In this document: positions 38,701-49,084 of the stretch, in pieces
Layout of the letters: every line of letters starts with the position of its first letter
Numbering within the stretch: position 1 is the stretch's first letter
Assembly (NCBI RefSeq): GCF_905220415.1
Contig: NC_059537.1
Coordinates: 6,703,622-6,767,621, forward strand
Length of the DNA stretch: 64,000 nucleotides
Direction: 5' to 3'
Source of the DNA: Colias croceus
Taxonomy: Eukaryota > Arthropoda > Insecta > Lepidoptera > Pieridae
The notes under the pieces: generated by a model
What the model was told of the DNA's origin: nothing
Seen by the model: only the letters and a program-made list of their open reading frames with translations
Database searches by the model: none
Position numbers and translations under genes: made by a program

Positions 38701-41572
38701 TGTCTTCTGGACCAGCTTGCTTTCTCCACCACGATAATTCAGATTCCTTTTTCTTATAGTTTTCTAACTTTTTCAGACCTTTGACTTTTTGTTCAGTAAG
38801 TGAATTTTCTGACTCCCATGTGTTGTGTATATGGGACCAACCCTTCCACTTTATCAGGTACTGTGGTTCTGTACTTTCTTCATCCTCAGGATTGCAACCC
38901 TCATTCGGATCCCCATTTTCTTCAATATAGTAAACTGTAGTCACATTTCCCGTGACTGTGCAATGATAAGAAGATATTAGCTAAAATTTCATACTATACT
39001 GCATACAAATAAAAAACGAAAATAGATAAATACAACTAGGTTTTACAGTGAGTTTCAAATGTTTTGACTGTTACATTTCAACATCTGTTGCGAGCTGCAT
39101 CAAAAAAAGTACTGTAAATAATATGGGAGATGAAAGGGGTAAATTAAAAATTTAAAAAGGCCAAAAATATTATCTTCACTTTTATTAATAGGAAATCATA
39201 AGCACCTCCTTTCTTGCCGCGCCGAAATCCTAAAATTTTTTCTATCGTCTCACTGTGTTCTTCAGGTTCAGGTTCAGCTTCTGCCTCTCCTTCAATGCCA
39301 TCAACTTCCAATAAATCAGATGAGTCTGTTTGTTCATCGCTCGCTTCTTTGTAACTAACAGCTGCCCCAGTTCGACGCGTAGCTGTACGACTATTCAAAA
39401 TATAGGAGAAAATAAATAAGAATAAAAAAGTACAAATAAAATTCAAAATTTTATTCAAATTCCATTTAATGTCCACATGTTATTGTCACCCTATAAATAA
39501 AATCAATATTTCGTCAAGTGCTTAATTTATATTACCTTTTTGTGTCTTCATCTGATGCTTCAGTGCTCTCATCTTCATCACTAGTATATCTTCTTCTTGT
39601 AGGTTTCTTTTTTCTTAGAGGAACACCTCTTTGGCCAGGCCTCTTTGAAGGTGGTGGTGGTGATCCTTTTACATCACTATCACTGTCTGAGGTATCTGAA
39701 TTCCAGGAATCACTAAAAAGTACAATAGGCAGGCTGATTATAAGTTAAATTAAATTAATTAATTTCCATTCCCAGTAAAGATCCCTAAGATTCAACATAA
39801 TCATAAATTTTCATAAAAAACTGCATAAATTTTCTGGAGAAAACATTAAGATGCGACATCCGCAACTGTTTCTGAAGTCTGTTTCAATTCATCTAATTCC
39901 TTGAATAGTTATTCATAAATAAACATTTACAACTAAACTGGCAATAAATAATGATGTATTGGGGATACATGAAACATAACAAATAAAAAAAAAGAGCACA
40001 AAACACCATCCTATTCTCATCATCATCATGATTCTTCTTAAAGTAAACAATGGTTAAGAACAAAAAATCTGAAGGAATTCTAATTACCTTTTCCTTCTAC
40101 TTCTTCTATTACTACTTCTTCCTTTTTCACTTGAATCACTATCAGCCAATTTCAATCTGTCCGGCTCTTTACGCGACCGCCCTGATCTTCTTATTCCATA
40201 AATATCAGGATTGTCCTCCCAAAGATCAGATTTTATTTTTCCGTGATTATTTCTTGATTTATGTTTTGAGATGGTATCATCAGAAGAATCTTTATCAGAA
40301 TGGTGATCAGATTTAGAAGAATTAGCATAATTATCTTTGGATGATAACTTTCCATCGTCGCTGTAGTGTGAGTGTCCTGGATTTGAAGATTTTTCTGAGC
40401 CCGTATTTCCCCCAGATGCAGATCCAGAAGAACTTGACCCACTGTCACTAACAAAGTAATGTTAGCAATTGAAAATGTATAATTAGTAAGTTTTAATAAA
40501 TTGAGAATAGTAAATACCTCTCACTGCCTGATCCAGATCCACTTGAGTCACTCTTGTCACCCTTTTCACTTGTCGACTCACTTTCAGATTCATTCATGTA
40601 GCCTTTCTAGAAAGAAAACTAGACATAAGTTTAACAAGCACAATTAATAGCGACATGATTAAAAAAACAGGTTAAAATGTCAAAAAACTATTAGAAGATT
40701 GGCCATAACACAAGGTAAATATAAGATTTACACAATGTTGAGTCAATTAATTAGTCTTATTACTCAAATATAAACTCCACATAATCAATTGGTGGCATTT
40801 TTTGCTCAATGAACTGATTGAAAAGTAAAAATTATTCCACTCAAGTAAGCATTTACAATAAACTGAAGAATGGCAATATTTTTTCACCGCATTTCAGTAT
40901 AGTCACCGTTACTGGATTACAAAAAAATTAGTTAATATCTTTTAAATCCAAAAAATCTTCATTAATGTATTGTATTCTTTAAAATAAATAATTATTACAA
41001 ATTTTTATCTATTGAATGCCAAGCACAAGTATTCCTGAGGTATGAAATAACCTCAAACTACGGATTGTACCTGGATAAATCCAAAAATAAAGGATAAATT
41101 CAATAAAAAATTTATTCTCAAGTGGGTTCAATTGAACACAGCATATTTTTAATACAGCCTAACCAAATTAATGAAAGGCTGAATAAATGAGTCCCAGATA
41201 ACCTGAACAATGTCTATGTACCTCTGTATTAGAATGCAAGACCACTTTTTAAAGTTAAATTGCAAAAATGGGTCCCTCTCCAAAACCAATTTTATTGAGC
41301 TATAACGAAAGATTACGTAACAAAGAATCGTTGGAAACACTTTCTACAGTGGAACAATTATATTTTAATACATAAAATCACGAAAATGTATTGTAAACAA
41401 TCACAGAAAACGTTTTATTCACTTTTACGTCTTAATTTTTCACCTTCTTTTAAGACCACACCCTTCGCTTCGAGAACATTCTGGAATTATTATACACCCA
41501 AATACACTAAAATTAAGGAAATTTAAACCACAACAATAACAAAAAAGCCTTAAAAACACTTACCAAGAGCAT
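31921..41572 (-). CDS. Chd1: Chromodomain-helicase-DNA-binding protein 1 (CHD1)
   Basis: A nuclear ATP-dependent nucleosome remodeler; the CHD1 family spaces nucleosomes and follows transcribing polymerase through H3K4me recognition. Coding exons: 41572-41564, 40606-40518, 40447-40088, 39712-39536, 39390-39206, 38955-38626, 38548-38298, 37691-37578, 37505-37341, 37260-36980, 36865-36508, 36427-36053, 35971-35720, 35638-35471, 35375-35258, 35112-34934, 34798-34627, 34526-34364, 34287-33915, 33767-33549, 33473-33168, 33086-32872, 32708-32349, 32125-31921. All phases agree. The protein has 1,801 residues from the ATG at 40,597, or 1,807 from the in-frame ATG in exon 1. Order: Ser-rich acidic N-terminus, tandem chromodomains, SNF2 ATPase, SANT-SLIDE, CHCT domain, Arg-Asp-rich and Gly/Pro/Tyr-rich tail. 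The length is close to that of fly and human CHD1. Confidence 0.95.
33168..33473 (-). other. CHD1 helical C-terminal (CHCT) domain
   Basis: Residues about 1,441-1,542. The block from MRPVKKALRALDNPD through WYFVSKFTNFDAKQLYRLYK is the conserved C-terminal helical domain of CHD1/CHD2 (DUF4208). It is a single phase-0 exon. Confidence 0.9.
33915..34798 (-). other. SANT-SLIDE DNA-binding region of CHD1
   Basis: Exons 34798-34627, 34526-34364 and 34287-33915 (residues about 1,132-1,367) encode the helical linker-DNA binding module. The SLIDE part is marked by WGVEDDSKLLAGIYQYGMGS. A basic KKRGRP-type AT-hook-like patch (RPRKRGRPP) lies just before, in exon 35112-34934. Confidence 0.85.
36053..37691 (-). 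other. SNF2 ATPase of CHD1
   Basis: Five exons, residues about 462-892. Motif I DEMGLGKT is in exon 37691-37578, DEAH and the motif III phrase TGTPLQNS in 37260-36980, and the STRAGGLGINL and QAQARAHRIGQ motifs of the second lobe in 36427-36053. The catalytic residues are intact, so the enzyme should be active. Confidence 0.95.
37740..38012 (+). mobile_element. Retroposon 3' fragment in a Chd1 intron
   Basis: A non-coding stretch ending AATAAATG and a (TTTC)n tail at about 37,990-38,012, with an internal ATTTTATGTCTA duplication. The tail style matches the LINE at 45.6-47.3 kb. This is a probable 3' end of a non-LTR element or SINE; the left boundary is approximate. Confidence 0.4.
38298..38955 (-). 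other. Tandem chromodomains of CHD1
   Basis: Exon 38955-38626 (residues about 268-377) encodes chromodomain 1, with the CHD1 phrase YLIKWKGWSHIHNTWESE. Exon 38548-38298 (about 378-461) encodes chromodomain 2 (YFCKWESLPYADSTWED). The aromatic residues for methyl-lysine reading are visible. Exon 38548-38298 has no early ATG and is easily missed. Confidence 0.95.
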
Positions 41573-42678
41573 TTTGCTGAGAATTCAAGAAATTCGATTA
41601 AACGCGAATATACGTGTACTGATTTTAGTAGAAAGGCATTAAATCACTTGAATTAGACCATAGTAAACACCAGAAAAAAACAATTTTAATAATTCTTTAC
41701 TCAATACTTGAAAAAATGTAAATTAAATTTTTTGGGAAAATCTTGTCAAGCGACGCCATTTTGTCGTGGCGTGAATTCTGGTGACGACGGAAGTAAAAAA
41801 TCAGTAATTTTGCTATAAAACTTTGGTAAAAATAAGGTAAATATTAACGGTAATCACTAAAAAATCAAAAATGAAACTTTACAAGTCGTCAGAATTACAC
41901 CGTTCTGTACTAAATTGGACGTGAACACCGCGCACTATCAGCGACACACGAAAGCTACAGCCATATTGCCATTTGCTAGCAGCAGCACACTGATGCAATT
42001 AAAAAAATTTGCAAAATGTAGCCAGATATAAATAATACGATTACGCATTTCCGCTATAATTATTGCGATAATTAAATACAGATGATACCTAATTAAAATT
42101 ATCAATATTTTCAGATTATTTCAAAGCTAGGTAACGTTTTATTTATCTCTTTTTTTTTTTCCTTTGCATTACACAAGCAAAAGCCAAGGCCTTGAGGAAT
42201 ATATCGTACAATGTGTGAAAAAATTTCCTGGAATATTTATTTATTTTCATTATTTTTGTTTATTTTAGAAACTGTCTTTATTCTGTCTTATTTTCCCTTC
42301 GCTACAAAATTTTCACAAATGTACACCGTTTTCAATACAATTTTCTTACTGTTCTGTGAATACCACGTGAATACAATACTTACAATCATCAAAAAAAATC
42401 ATGATGACGTGAGCACTTATGATCTTCTATGGCCAAATAACATTAATTTCAAATACCTATTTTGTATTGTACAATATGGAAACAGGTGACTACAATATTA
42501 TCACCCTCTGCTTCTGGTAAGCTAAGATGTGGCCTGTGGTGGAGTGCGCTTCTTTGGAAGGTCTTCTTTTGAAGACCCCCATATCGTTCTCATTTGTGCT
42601 TACATTTGTGTTCTCATCAGACAAAAAACTATTTATAATTTTATTGTAATAAAAGCACTATCAAGTATGGTATCAAAG
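41573..42678. other. Chd1 upstream region
   Basis: The first Chd1 exon ends at 41,564 with a nine-base coding part. Upstream, to about 41,980, is the likely 5' UTR and promoter. A frame at 42,211-42,489 is AT-rich with no recognisable domain and is not called. Confidence 0.5.
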
Positions 42679-42899
42679 GTAGTTTTCCAATTACAGAGCA
42701 TAATGCGACGCAGTGGCGCACAATGCCGAATTTAAAGGGGGAAAATTAAAATTCTGTTACTGAGTTGGCATCGATTGCACGCATCACGCGCATTACTTTT
42801 AAGAGTGCTTGATTGTGCGAAGCGTTGCTGTAGTTGAAACATTCAACGTTAAGCATTAGGCCGCATAATGCGCTCTAGTGCTTTAATTGGAAAACTACC
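42679..42899. mobile_element. Inverted-repeat element, copy 1 (short)
   Basis: Ends are GGTAGTTTTCCAATTA and its reverse complement, with further related GCATAATGCG sequence inside each end. The interior GTGGCGCACAATGCC and GTGCGAAGCGTTGCTGTAG phrases are shared with the larger copy at 43,335-48,640. This copy lacks a few hundred bases of the larger copy's interior. Confidence 0.7.
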
Positions 42900-42968
42900 A
42901 CTAAGATTTATCAGAGTCTCTCAAGCGAGCCGTGTCCACACACAGTGTCTACAATGTTTCCACTTGTT

Positions 42969-43151
42969 AAGCTGCGCGTCCACTAGATCGGATTCGGAGC
43001 GTACGGAGCGGACGGATCGACGGCATTTACGAAATACCGATGGGGTGCGTCCACTGCATTCAGATTTAGCATCGGCAATTTTGGTATTTTTAAAGCACCC
43101 GTCAGTGGACGTACCGTACGCTCCGATTCCGATTCAGTGGACGCGCAGCTT
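42969..43151. mobile_element. Hairpin MITE-like element
   Basis: The 183-bp element has ends AAGCTGCGCGTCCACT and its reverse complement. Homology continues inward (GATTCGGAGCGTACGG against CCGTACGCTCCGATTC), plus a second inner pair around GTGCGTCCACTG / CAGTGGACG. It would fold into a branched hairpin. Confidence 0.7.
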
Positions 43152-43671
43152 TATTGTCGGATTTGTGTTTTTTTCTGTGGTTTTTTTCATAAAGCAGCAT
43201 TCATAATAGTCGCAACTTTTGCTTACAGCTAGTTTTAACTATTTACCTATTTTGAGTGTTCTCTAACTTGACTTGGCTAGTTTAAGCCAGTTTCTAAAAC
43301 AAATATTTAGGACAATAGAACGTCACAAAATATATAGTTTTCCAATTGCAGAGCATAATGCGACTCAGTGGCGCACAGGGCCGGATCTACCCATGGGCTT
43401 TATGGGCTGCAGCCCAGGGCCCCGAGGTTAAAAGGGCCCCCATACCCCGATAAAAACAATGGGCGATAATTTGAAAAAAAATCTGTAGTCGGTTTTCGAA
43501 AAAAAAATTGATGAAAATCGCATAACTACCTACTTCAATAACTTTTGCTAACATGTACCTAAAAGGATGTTTGCATGTTGATTTTCAACTTATAGAAAAT
43601 AAATCTCATTTATTGAAACTATTTGGTTATTTTATATAATAGGTAGTTATACATAATAATAACTAGCTGCG

Positions 43672-43790
43672 CCCCGCGATTTCACTCACTTGGCTCAGAT
43701 CCTGTTGGTCTTAGCCTGATGATATAATAGCCTTCCACTATAAATGGGCTATCTAACACCGAAATAATTTTTTTATAACTATCAACGTAC
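43672..43790 (-). mobile_element. Helitron-like 3' fragment inside the hAT element
   Basis: CTAGCTGCGCCCCGCGATTTC reads on the minus strand as a hairpin-CTAG end. The adjacent GGGCTATCTAACACCGAA phrase is a common lepidopteran repeat. The 5' end is missing. Confidence 0.45.
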
Positions 43791-44235
43791 TATTAAAAAT
43801 TTATATACTTATAAACATTTGTCATTTTTTAACGAAATGCGTTATTGAATGCGTTTTAACTCTTATGTACGAGCCCGAACGAGTTATGGCCAAGTCATGT
43901 AAGGTTAAATTAGGTAAGAATCTCGGAATTCGAGATACCCAGCTGTAAGTCTGTAAATACTTATACAGGGTGTAATCGGTGTGCACAGGCGATTTTTCCG
44001 TAAGTATTACAGATAACAAAAAACTTTAAACTGATATCGAAAGTACTTAACCTTATGAGTAAAATGGCCGTAATAAATTTTTAAAAATAAATCGAGAAAT
44101 ATCAAAAAAATTATCTTTAAACCCTCCCATACATTAAGTATGAAATATGAATATCCCATATACATTTAATATGAAAGATTTTAGCTTTCTTTTTCTTTTT
44201 TTGGTTTTCTGCTTTAATTACTTCGCAAATTTGAA

Positions 44236-44335
44236 GTGGCATTTTCCACGCTTTTTACAGACATTTTCACGCATTTTCCGGGACTTTTACAGGCATTTTC
44301 CGGGAATTATCCAGGCATTGCCAGGCATTTTCTGG
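44236..44335. repeat. 11-bp tandem array, block 1 (CATTTTCC orientation)
   Basis: Degenerate units such as GGCATTTTCCG, with the AT-core reading TTTTCC on the plus strand. The orientation flips at about 44,336-44,340. Confidence 0.75.
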
Positions 44336-44338
44336 ATG

Positions 44339-44935
44339 TCCCCGGAAAATGCCTGCGTGAAAATGTCCGGGGAAAAAGTGGAACATACCTGGAAAAACCC
44401 CGGTAAATGCCTGGGAATTTCCCGGAAAATGCCTGAGAAATGCCCGGAAAATGCCCGGAAAATATCCGGAAAATGCGTGAAAATGTCCGGGAAAAGTGTG
44501 GAAAACGCCTGGAAAATCCTCGGAAAATGCCTGGAAAATCCTCGGAAAATGCCAGGGAAAAGCCTGGAAAATATCCGGAAAATGCCTGGGAAATGCCCGG
44601 GAAATTCCCGGAAAATATCTGGAAAATGCGTGAAAATGTCCGGGAAAAGTGTGGAAATCGCCTGGAAAATCCTCGGAAAAAAGGCCTGGAAAATCCTCGG
44701 AAAATGCCTGGGAAATGCGTGAAAATGTCCGGGAAAAGTGTGGAAAACGCCTGGAAAATCCTCGGAAAATGCCTGGAAATCCCCGGAATACAGGGGAGGT
44801 GTACTTATTACTTTACAGGTATTTCCCAGAAAAAGAAATTTCCCGGAAAATGTCTGGAAAATATCCGGAAAATGCCTGGGAAATGCCCGGAAAATTCCCG
44901 GAAAATATCCGGACAATCCTCGGAAAATACCTGTA
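44339..44935. repeat. 11-bp tandem array, block 2 (GGAAAATGCC orientation)
   Basis: Consecutive 11-bp units of the form GGAAAATNCCN (GGAAAATCCTC, GGAAAATGCCT, GGAAAATATCC, GGGAAATGCCC). Higher-order units of several modules recur, including the GTGTGGAAAACGCCTGG stretch. Because 11 is not a multiple of 3 and the units hold no stop, long artificial frames appear in several phases on both strands. Confidence 0.85.
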
Positions 44936-44944
44936 AAGTAATAA

Positions 44945-45637
44945 GTACACCCCCCCCTGTATTCCGGGTATTTCCAGGCATTTAAAACGCTTTTCCCGGA
45001 CATTTCACGCATTGTCCGGATATTTTCCGGGAATTTTCCGGGCATTTCCAAGGCATTTTCCGGATATTTCCCAGGCATTTTCCGGATATTTTCCAGACAT
45101 TTTCCGAGAATTTTCATTTTCCGGGAAATACCTGTTAAGTAATAAGTACACCTCCCTTGTATTCCGGGGATTTTCCGGGAATTTTCCGGGCATTTCCCAG
45201 GCATTTTCCGGATATTTCCCAGGCATTTTCCGGATATTTTCCAGGCTTTTCCGTGGCATTTTCCGGGCATTTCCCAGGCATTTTCCGGATATTTTCCAGG
45301 CTTTTCCCTGGCATTTTCCGAGGATTTTCCAGGCGTTTTCCACACTTTTCCCGGACATTTTCACGCATTTTCCGGGCATTTTCCGAATATTTTCCAGGCT
45401 TTTCCCTGGCATTTTCCGAGGATTTTCCAGGCATTTTCCGAGGATTTTCCAGGCGTTTTCCACACTTTTCCCGGACATTTTCACGCATTTTCCGGATATT
45501 TCCGGGCATTTTCCGGGCATTTCCCAGGCATTTTCCGAATATTTTCCAGGCTTTTCCCTGGCATTTTCCGAGGATTTTCCAGGCATTTTCCGAGGATTTT
45601 CCAGGCGTTTTCCACACTTTTCCCGGACATTTTCACG
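44945..45637. repeat. 11-bp tandem array, block 3 (CATTTTCC orientation)
   Basis: The same 11-bp family as block 2 but in reverse orientation, so blocks 2 and 3 form a large imperfect inverted repeat. A spacer phrase GTACTTATTACTTTACAGG near 44,803 recurs inverted at about 44,929-44,950 and again near 45,130-45,155. Confidence 0.85.
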
Positions 45638-46722
45638 CCTACTACGGTTTAAGCGACCCAGTTGTTCGCTGGTTCAGGAGTTATCTCAGTAAGCGATGCC
45701 AAACTGTGGCCGTAGAAGACGATGATGGTAAGACTTGCTATTCGCAACCCGTAGATCTCATGAGAGGAATTCCTCAAGGTACGATATTGGGCCCTTTACT
45801 TTTTATCATTTACACCGCTGATATAATTAAAAATATACACCATTGTAAATACCACCTCTACGCAGATGATATTCAGCTGTATATCTCATTTACGCCTCAG
45901 GAAAAGCTAGCAGCCATCGAAAAACTAAATGCTGATCTCGCCCGCATAGCTACATGGTCTGAACAAAATGCCTTAGTTTTAAATCCCTCTAAAACTAAAT
46001 TCATGATCCTGGGTTCTCATCACCACATCAAAACTTTTGAGCAATCGATTCCACCAATATACATAAATGGAGAGGCAATAGAGCGGGTGAAGGAGGCTCG
46101 TAATCTCGGTATCGTCTTCGACGAGTCGCTGCGGTTTGAAAAGCACATTAACCAAACAATTTCCAATTGTTACTACCGGTTAAAAGTACTCTACCGTATC
46201 AGAAGCCATCTGTCAACCAAGCTCAGAATTAGATTATGTGATGCATTAGTGTTGTCCAAATTCAACTACGGTGACGCGTTATATGGTGATCGAATACTCG
46301 CGCGCTCAAAGAAAGCTATACAACGAGTACAAAATGCGTGTGCTCGCTTTTGCTGGGATGTGCCCCCCCGATCCCATATATCGCCATACCTAAACAATGC
46401 CAGGATTTTAAATATGGAAAATCGGCGAAGGCTGCATTTTGCTGTTCTACTGTTTGCAGTTATACGGTCCAATGTACCTTCATACCTCTCCGAAAAACTA
46501 TCTTGGTTGGGAAATTCGGACACGGTATACAGAACAAGGGCGTCTTTGTTTAGTCTGGCTATGCCTCGACACCACACCATGGCATTCAGAGGTGCTTTTA
46601 AATACCGATCAACTAAGTGTTGGAACAATTTGCCCCCACCATTACGCAATAAAAGCAGCGTGCCGAGCTTTCGTAATGAATTAAAAAAACTAATAATTCA
46701 ACGACAAATCAGCCAACCTTAG
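45638..46722 (+). pseudogene. Reverse transcriptase fragment of a LINE
   Basis: About 360 codons are open to a TAG. Visible motifs are GIPQGTILGPLLFIIYTADI, the catalytic YADD (YADDIQLY), LNPSKTKFMILG and the C-terminal thumb region (LGIVFDESLRF...). The endonuclease, ORF1 and the N-terminal RT fingers are absent, so it is a dead fragment. The open frame runs upstream into the 11-bp array (to 45,157), which is an accident of repeat phase. RT enzymes of this group copy element RNA into DNA at nicked target sites. Confidence 0.85.
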
Positions 46723-47342
46723 TTGGTCTTTTAAAAAATTTTAGTCTATTTTATCTAATCAGTTTTTTTTTTTTTTTTTTATTTTTGCCAGTTTATTCAA
46801 TGTTTTATCGTATTCATAATAATATTTGTATATATTTATATATATATATATATGTAAATGGTATGATATTAATATGAGTATCTTGTATTATAGTAGATAT
46901 AGTACGCATATATGTAGCATTTTTGAATGGATATAGTATCTGTTATTCCATATTTATGTAATGGATGTGTAATATATTAAAATATTATATGTAAGATATG
47001 TATTATTTGGAACTTTATTATTTTAGTATTTGTAAATATCACTGCAAACGTCAGTTGCGATATGGGAACCACTGAAAATCAGTGCTGCGGCTATTAAGCC
47101 ACAGATTTCCTGAGTGGTATCCCTGTCCAACACACATACTATAGTCAACCACATAATATAATACCTATGTTTTTTTTTTATTTTTATTTTTTTACTTGTA
47201 CAAACGAGACCATACACCTACTTCTTTTATAAATTGTAATTTTATTTAATTGTTTTTGTTCATTGCAAGTTACTTTGTTGTTTTTGCTTTGTATTTTTGT
47301 GTGTTGGATTAAATGTATTTTCTTTCTTTCTTTCTTTCTTTC
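45638..47342 (+). mobile_element. 5'-truncated LINE (CR1/Jockey group) inserted in the array
   Basis: Begins abruptly within the reverse-transcriptase coding region, ends in a (TTTC)n tail at about 47,320-47,342, and is directly followed by more 11-bp array. This matches 5'-truncated target-primed insertion. The 3' UTR of about 620 bp holds a T-run, a (TA)n run and AT-rich sequence. Confidence 0.8.
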
Positions 47343-47455
47343 ATTTTCCGGATATTTCCGGGCATTTTCCGGGCATTTCCCAGGCATTTTCCGGATATTT
47401 CCCAGGCATTTTCCGGATATTTTCCAGACATTTTCCAGGAATTTTCATTTTGAAT
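47343..47455. repeat. 11-bp tandem array, block 4
   Basis: The array resumes right after the LINE tail in the CATTTTCC orientation, the same as block 3. Blocks 3 and 4 were therefore one array before the LINE inserted. Confidence 0.8.
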
Positions 47456-47710
47456 TTTCATTTGACCTTGAAATTAAATAGTTGCATAGACCCTACCATA
47501 TGTAGGTATTGAGACAACTTTTAGGGTGTCAATATATAACTATTTACGTTTTACTACTATTTACCTATTTATTTACATTGTGATCTAACAAAAGACTTGC
47601 AATGTGATGACCAATAAAAGAATTTGCAGCATAAAAATGGAGAAAGGTTAATTTCTAAATTATTATTTAAATAACATAACTGTCAGATTCTTTTACTAAT
47701 TTATAATAAA

Positions 47711-47893
47711 CTAGTGGTCTGCCCCGGCTTCGCCCGTGGTACATATTTTGCAATAAAAGGTAGCCTTTGTCCTTTCTCGGGTATCAAAATATCTCTATAC
47801 CAAATTTCATGCAAATTGGTTCTGTAGTTTAGGCGTGATTGAGTAACAGACAGACAGACAGAGTTACTTTCGCATTTATAATATTAGTATGGA
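47711..47893 (-). mobile_element. Helitron-like short element inside the hAT element
   Basis: The minus-strand copy starts TCCATACTAATATTATAAAT and ends in the GGGCGAAGCC hairpin and CTAG. It includes a (CTGT)n run. It is very similar to the copy at 1,354-1,540, so this subfamily was active recently. Confidence 0.7.
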
Positions 47894-49084
47894 TGAATAA
47901 CATTATTTTATTATTTTTTTATTATCTAAATATGTATAAAAAAATTACGTGTTAGGTACTTTGTTTGTCCGCAATAGACTCCTGAATTAATAAAACGATT
48001 TAAAATCAAATTTGAATATGTTAAAATAACAAAATTGCGAAAGTACGTATTAAGAAAATATAAACATTTCCAAAAAAAAAAAGGCCCCTGGGTAGTTTCA
48101 GCCCAGGGCCCCACAAGTTCACGGTCCGGCCCTGGTGGCGCACAATGCCGAATTATGCTGATGCTAAATTGGAACGTGAATTTTTCAAATGCACCAGCAG
48201 GTTGCGCTAAGTTCAGTGTTAAAAAAAATATTCTATTTAACTAGTTAGTTAGAGGAGTTAGCAATAACCTCATTAATGTGTAAATAAAGTGGTATACATA
48301 ATAATTGGTTGAAAACTATTTACGGTTATTTTAAGTAATTTGGATTTTGATTATTTCATTAACATTTTTTTCAATGTTTGTAGTTTGTACCTTCATCCAT
48401 ACTTATATTTATTTTTAACACAATTTGAATTAACTTTGATTATTTCGAAAAAACTACATTGAAGCTTTAATTTTTTTTTCAACAATTAATAATATTACTA
48501 ACGATAAATCGATTGCACGCATCACGCGAAAGCATTACTTTTAAGAGTGCTCGATTGTGCGAAGCGTTGCTGTAGTTGAAACATTTAACGTTAAGCATTA
48601 TGCCGCTTATTGCGCTCTAGTGCTGTAATTGGAAAACTACCATTTTGACGTTCAATTACACCAATTTGAGAAGATATTATATAGATAAATAGTAGGTAAA
48701 TAATGAGGTTCAATAAGTCATAAGTTCTATCCAAGTACTATCCCTCCAGGGCCCATCGATATTTTCCGCACTTTATAATACACAATAACATGTTCTAGAT
48801 TTGATCGTCATTATGAAGTTTGTGTTGAATAAAAACAAATAAAAATCACGGATGAGATTGAGCCACGATTGAGCACTTCAAACGCGAGATCAGTCGTATT
48901 TGAATAACCAAACAGGAGTAATGGATGGAGTACGCTGGCAAATGTTCTAAAATCTAACTAAACTTTCTGCTGATTTTGGTGCGGGGAGGGTAACTCACAC
49001 TATGAAACACAATCACACATTCACAAAAATTATTTGTGTCACGAAAGTCGTAACAATTTACGACCTTTTAAGCAACGAGTTTTT

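Larger units (their letters stand above)
43376..48134. mobile_element. hAT-type transposon carrying other repeats
   Basis: 4,759 bp flanked by a perfect 8-bp direct repeat GTGGCGCA (43,368-43,375 and 48,135-48,142). Ends are CAGGGCCGGA on the left and the matching TCCGGCCCTG on the right, with CAGCCCAGGGCCCC-type subterminal sequence at both ends. CAGGG ends with an 8-bp target duplication define the hAT superfamily. No hAT transposase reading frame is visible, so it is non-autonomous. It contains a tandem-repeat array, a truncated LINE and a Helitron-like copy. Confidence 0.85.
43335..48640. mobile_element. Inverted-repeat element, copy 2 (interrupted)
   Basis: The same TAGTTTTCCAATT ends as the copy at 42,679, but split at 43,375 by a hAT-type insertion. 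The right part resumes at 48,135 with GTGGCGCACAATGCC and runs to the matching right end. Without the insert it would be about 540 bp. No transposase is seen, and the family is unknown to me. Confidence 0.75.

Noticed and set aside
42211..42489. Plus-strand frame of 92 codons, hydrophobic
   Set aside because: It is Phe/Ile/Leu-rich because the DNA is T-rich. There are no domains and no supporting splice context or neighbours.
44236..45637. Possible CRISPR-like array
   Set aside because: Units are 11 bp, degenerate and contiguous with no unique spacers, in a eukaryotic genome. It is a tandem or foldback repeat.
44147..45692. Long open frames of 150-350 codons on both strands
   Set aside because: They are made of the 11-bp tandem repeat, are open in several frames at once and give low-complexity peptides with a period of 11 residues. 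They are repeat artefacts, not genes.
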